In this document: one piece after another, positions 61,978 to 64,000 of the stretch
Layout: every line of letters starts with the position of its first letter
Numbering within the stretch: position 1 is the stretch's first letter
NCBI GenBank assembly: GCA_964538505.1
Contig: CAZIDY010000001.1
Coordinates: 292,444-356,443 of the forward strand
Direction of reading: 5' to 3'
Source of the DNA: Zeimonas sp964538505
GTDB taxonomy: Bacteria > Pseudomonadota > Gammaproteobacteria > Burkholderiales > Burkholderiaceae_E
Length of the DNA stretch: 64,000 bases
Program-made: the position numbers and the translations under genes
The notes under the pieces: generated by a model
Database searches by the model: none
Told to the model about the DNA's origin: nothing
The model's input: the letters and a program-made list of their open reading frames with translations, nothing else

Positions 61978-62784
61978 TCAGGCGACCGCCGGCTCGGCGG
62001 TGTGTCCGAATGCGTGGTCGCGCGCGAAAAGCGCCGCGCCGAGTGCGCCGCAGAAGTGCGCCTCGGGGCTCACGTTGAGCTTCATCCCGATCGATTCCTC
62101 GATCAGCTTGACCATCGCCTGGTTGCGGCTTACGCCGCCCGTGAAGGTCACTTCCGGGTTGATGCCGACGCGTCGGGCGAGCGAGACGCAGCGCGAGGTG
62201 ATCGCCTGGTGCACGCCCATCACCACGTCTTCGGGCAGGATGCCCTTGGCGAGGTGGCTGATGATCTCCGACTCGGCGAACACGGTGCAGGTGGTCGTGA
62301 TGCGCACCGGGTTCTTCGAGCGCAGCGCGAGCATGCCGAGCTCGCCCAGCGGAACCTCCAGCGCATACGAAGCCGCGCCGAAGAAGCGTCCGGTGCCGGC
62401 TGCGCACTTGTCGTTCATCGTGAAGTCGTCGACCTGCCCGTCGGCCTTCACCGAGATCGCCTTGGTGTCCTGCCCGCCGATGTCGATGACGGTGCGCGTG
62501 TTCGGAAAGAGCGAGACGGCACCGCGTGCGTGACACGTGATCTCGGTGACCTGCTCGTGGCCGAACGTGACGTTGTAGCGCCCGTAGCCGGTGCCCGCGA
62601 TGCGCACGACTTTCGCTTCGTCGATGCCCGCGTTCTCGAGCGCCGCCTTGTATCCGTCTTCGGCGACGGTGATCATGCTCGTTTCCATGTCGAGCAATGC
62701 CCGCCCGACGATCTTGCCGTTCTCGTCGATGATCACGGCCTTGGTCTGGGTCGATCCGACGTCGACTCCGGCAACGTATTTCAT
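61978..62784 (-). CDS. bzdP: benzoyl-CoA reductase ATPase subunit BzdP (BadG/BcrA/BcrD family)
   Basis: 268 residues: GVDVGSTQTKAVIIDENGKI, DIGGQDTKAISVK, cluster-ligand Cys in NDKCAAGTGRFFG and TTTCTVFAESEIISHLAKG, then FTGGVSRNQAMVKLIEESIG and GALGAALFARD. Forms a heterodimer with BzdQ that shares a [4Fe-4S] cluster. The ATG at 62784 overlaps the bzdO stop (ATGA). Confidence 0.9.
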   Translation of the reverse strand: MKYVAGVDVGSTQTKAVIIDENGKIVGRALLDMETSMITVAEDGYKAALENAGIDEAKVVRIAGTGYGRYNVTFGHEQVTEITCHARGAVSLFPNTRTVIDIGGQDTKAISVKADGQVDDFTMNDKCAAGTGRFFGAASYALEVPLGELGMLALRSKNPVRITTTCTVFAESEIISHLAKGILPEDVVMGVHQAITSRCVSLARRVGINPEVTFTGGVSRNQAMVKLIEESIGMKLNVSPEAHFCGALGAALFARDHAFGHTAEPAVA

Positions 62785-64000
62785 GAGTGACTCCCGATGA
62801 GGGTGTGGGCGTTGGATTGCGTCGTGCCGGGCGCGGCGCCGCCGCGCTTCTGCAGCGACTCGAAGAACGCGTCGACGCGGTTCTTGATCTGCGCGTCGGA
62901 CCAGTAGCGCGGATCGATCAGGTCTGATTCGATGTACAGGCTCGGCAGGCGCAGCCGCTCGTTCATGTAGTTGCGCGTGTCGGCCATTCCCGACGAGACG
63001 AAGCGGCAGCTCTTGATGCCGTGGAAGACGATGCCGTCGACGTCGTAGTCCTTGATCTGCTGCGCCAGGCGCTCGTGCGAGAAGAACTGGTTCGACAGCC
63101 CGCGCTGTGCGGCGAGCGCCGTGACCTCGGCGAGGCTCTCGAGCGGACGCGACGTGTCGTAGCGGACCTCGGCGGCATCCATTCCGCCGGCGGCGAAGGT
63201 GAGGTAGTCGGAATACGCGAAGACGCCGCCCCAGGTTTCGAAGAGCTCGATCAGCCGGCGCATCGACACGTAGCAGGGCGTGCCCGAGAACAGCAGGCGG
63301 AAGCGCTCCTCGGCGACGCGTCCTTCGCCGCGGGCGACCTTCGCGCGCAGCGTTTCCTCGAGGCGGCGCATGAACTCGACGCCTTCCTTTGTGCCGCGAT
63401 AGATGTTCATGATGCCGATGTAGGTGAGGCCGTCGAGCATCGCGTTGTATGGCGCCGGGCACACGCGGTTCAGCGCCATCACGTTGTTCCAGTGCCCGAT
63501 CATCTTGTTGACGTCGTCCTCGATCTCGGCGAGGCGGTCCATGTCGAGCTTCTTGCCGGTGATCTTCTCGCAGCGTTCGATCAGGTCGCGGAACTGCGCC
63601 TCGACCCATTGCGCGTCGGCCATGTGCTGCGCGTCGCCGGGGCGCACGACCCAGTTCCCCGAGCGCTGACCGGGCAGGTCGAGCGTGAAGGTCGGCGTGT
63701 TGAGCATGTGCTCCCAGATTTCGCCCCACTTGATGAACGTGGCGCACATGTTCGAGGTGATGGCGATGTCGGCCTTCGGGATCGTGCCGGCCGGGTGCTT
63801 GTGCTCGCGCAGGATCAGCCCGACGTCGGCTTTCACGTACGAGCAGACGTCGGGCGAGTAGCCGTAGTCTTCGGATTCGCGCAGGTAGTCTTCGGAGACC
63901 CGGCGCACACCCATCTGCAGCGAGGTGATCTCGGGGAAGACGAGCCGGAAGTCGAAGGCGCGCAGGATCTCGATGGCGTTGCCCATCACGAACACGTTGG
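62781..64000 (-). CDS. bzdO: benzoyl-CoA reductase subunit BzdO, 5' end outside window
   Basis: At least 404 residues of a protein of the 2-hydroxyglutaryl-CoA dehydratase D-component family, to which the catalytic subunits of class I benzoyl-CoA reductase belong. Conserved Cys that may hold the active-site cluster: SPDVCSYVKAD, SNMCATFIKWG and GIKSCRFVSSG. Motifs TPTFTLDLPGQRSGNWV and FRLLFSGTPCYVSMRRLIEL. The true start and bzdN should lie beyond the right edge. Order O-P-Q-M equals that of Azoarcus bzd operons; in Thauera bcrCBAD the ATPase subunits differ in size. Confidence 0.88.
   Translation of the reverse strand, partial: NVFVMGNAIEILRAFDFRLVFPEITSLQMGVRRVSEDYLRESEDYGYSPDVCSYVKADVGLILREHKHPAGTIPKADIAITSNMCATFIKWGEIWEHMLNTPTFTLDLPGQRSGNWVVRPGDAQHMADAQWVEAQFRDLIERCEKITGKKLDMDRLAEIEDDVNKMIGHWNNVMALNRVCPAPYNAMLDGLTYIGIMNIYRGTKEGVEFMRRLEETLRAKVARGEGRVAEERFRLLFSGTPCYVSMRRLIELFETWGGVFAYSDYLTFAAGGMDAAEVRYDTSRPLESLAEVTALAAQRGLSNQFFSHERLAQQIKDYDVDGIVFHGIKSCRFVSSGMADTRNYMNERLRLPSLYIESDLIDPRYWSDAQIKNRVDAFFESLQKRGGAAPGTTQSNAHTLIGSHS

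Noticed and set aside
1..64000. tRNA, rRNA, integrase or intact insertion sequence
   Set aside because: None recognised on either strand by reading; short RNAs could have been missed.

Overview
The window is high-GC bacterial chromosome, densely packed with genes. The gene content suggests a facultatively anaerobic, sulfur-oxidising betaproteobacterium of the Burkholderiales/Rhodocyclales type. The reasons are a DUF2863 gene behind dnaQ, a SoxCD-containing thiosulfate-oxidation operon, an Azoarcus-type benzoyl-CoA reductase operon in the order O-P-Q-M, and two branched-chain-type ABC transporters. This placement is an inference; no rRNA or tRNA gene is present. Most of the long antisense reading frames are GC-rich shadows and are left out.

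Layout. 1-5.9 kb: a FtsX-like ABC exporter (permease cut by the window edge, plus ATPase), divergent from a penicillin-acylase-family hydrolase. 5.9-7.8 kb: selD and fabI on the minus strand. 7.8-13.5 kb: yejABEF-type peptide importer. 13.5-24.3 kb: an mltD / yafS-like methyltransferase / rnhA / dnaQ block, split by a cyclopropane fatty acid synthase gene and by an RND efflux adaptor-pump pair, and ending with a DUF2863 gene. 24.3-34.5 kb: the sox region, with a periplasmic thioredoxin gene divergent from an ArsR-type SoxR, then soxC-D-Y-Z-A-X-B, a TlpA-like thioredoxin, a GlcG-like protein and a SoxH-like metallo-beta-lactamase-fold protein. The genes overlap or are closely spaced, consistent with one operon.

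34.6-45.1 kb: outer membrane phospholipase A, an ADP-forming type acyl-CoA synthetase with an unusual domain layout, a hotdog thioesterase, and on the minus strand a livGHMKF transporter followed by an AMP-forming acyl-CoA ligase. 45.1-48.9 kb: a MITE-like palindromic element, a probable lysozyme inhibitor and a DUF2868/DUF3482 pair. 49.0-54.1 kb: a four-gene signalling unit, made of a symporter-histidine kinase, a small symporter-type subunit, a single-domain receiver and an XRE/short-chain-acyl-CoA-type regulator. The regulator carries a segment that closely resembles the kinase's own DHp helices. 54.4-59.7 kb: a second liv-type transporter (K-H-M-G-F). 59.7-60.1 kb: a gene-poor stretch with a decayed RelE-type toxin gene and a perfect 32-bp palindrome. 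60.1-64.0 kb: a hemerythrin-like protein and the bzdM-Q-P-O end of a benzoyl-CoA reductase operon that runs off the right edge.

The functions fit a lifestyle of thiosulfate oxidation in the periplasm combined with uptake, CoA activation and (anaerobic) reduction of aromatic or other carboxylic acids. The most novel-looking item is the possible kinase-receiver-regulator phosphorelay at 49-54 kb, in which the output would be an XRE regulator with a retained DHp-like histidine. The dispersed palindromes at 13.5, 38.3 and 45.2 kb and the polypurine tracts at 24.3, 45.1 and 59.7 kb form small repeat families worth examining genome-wide.
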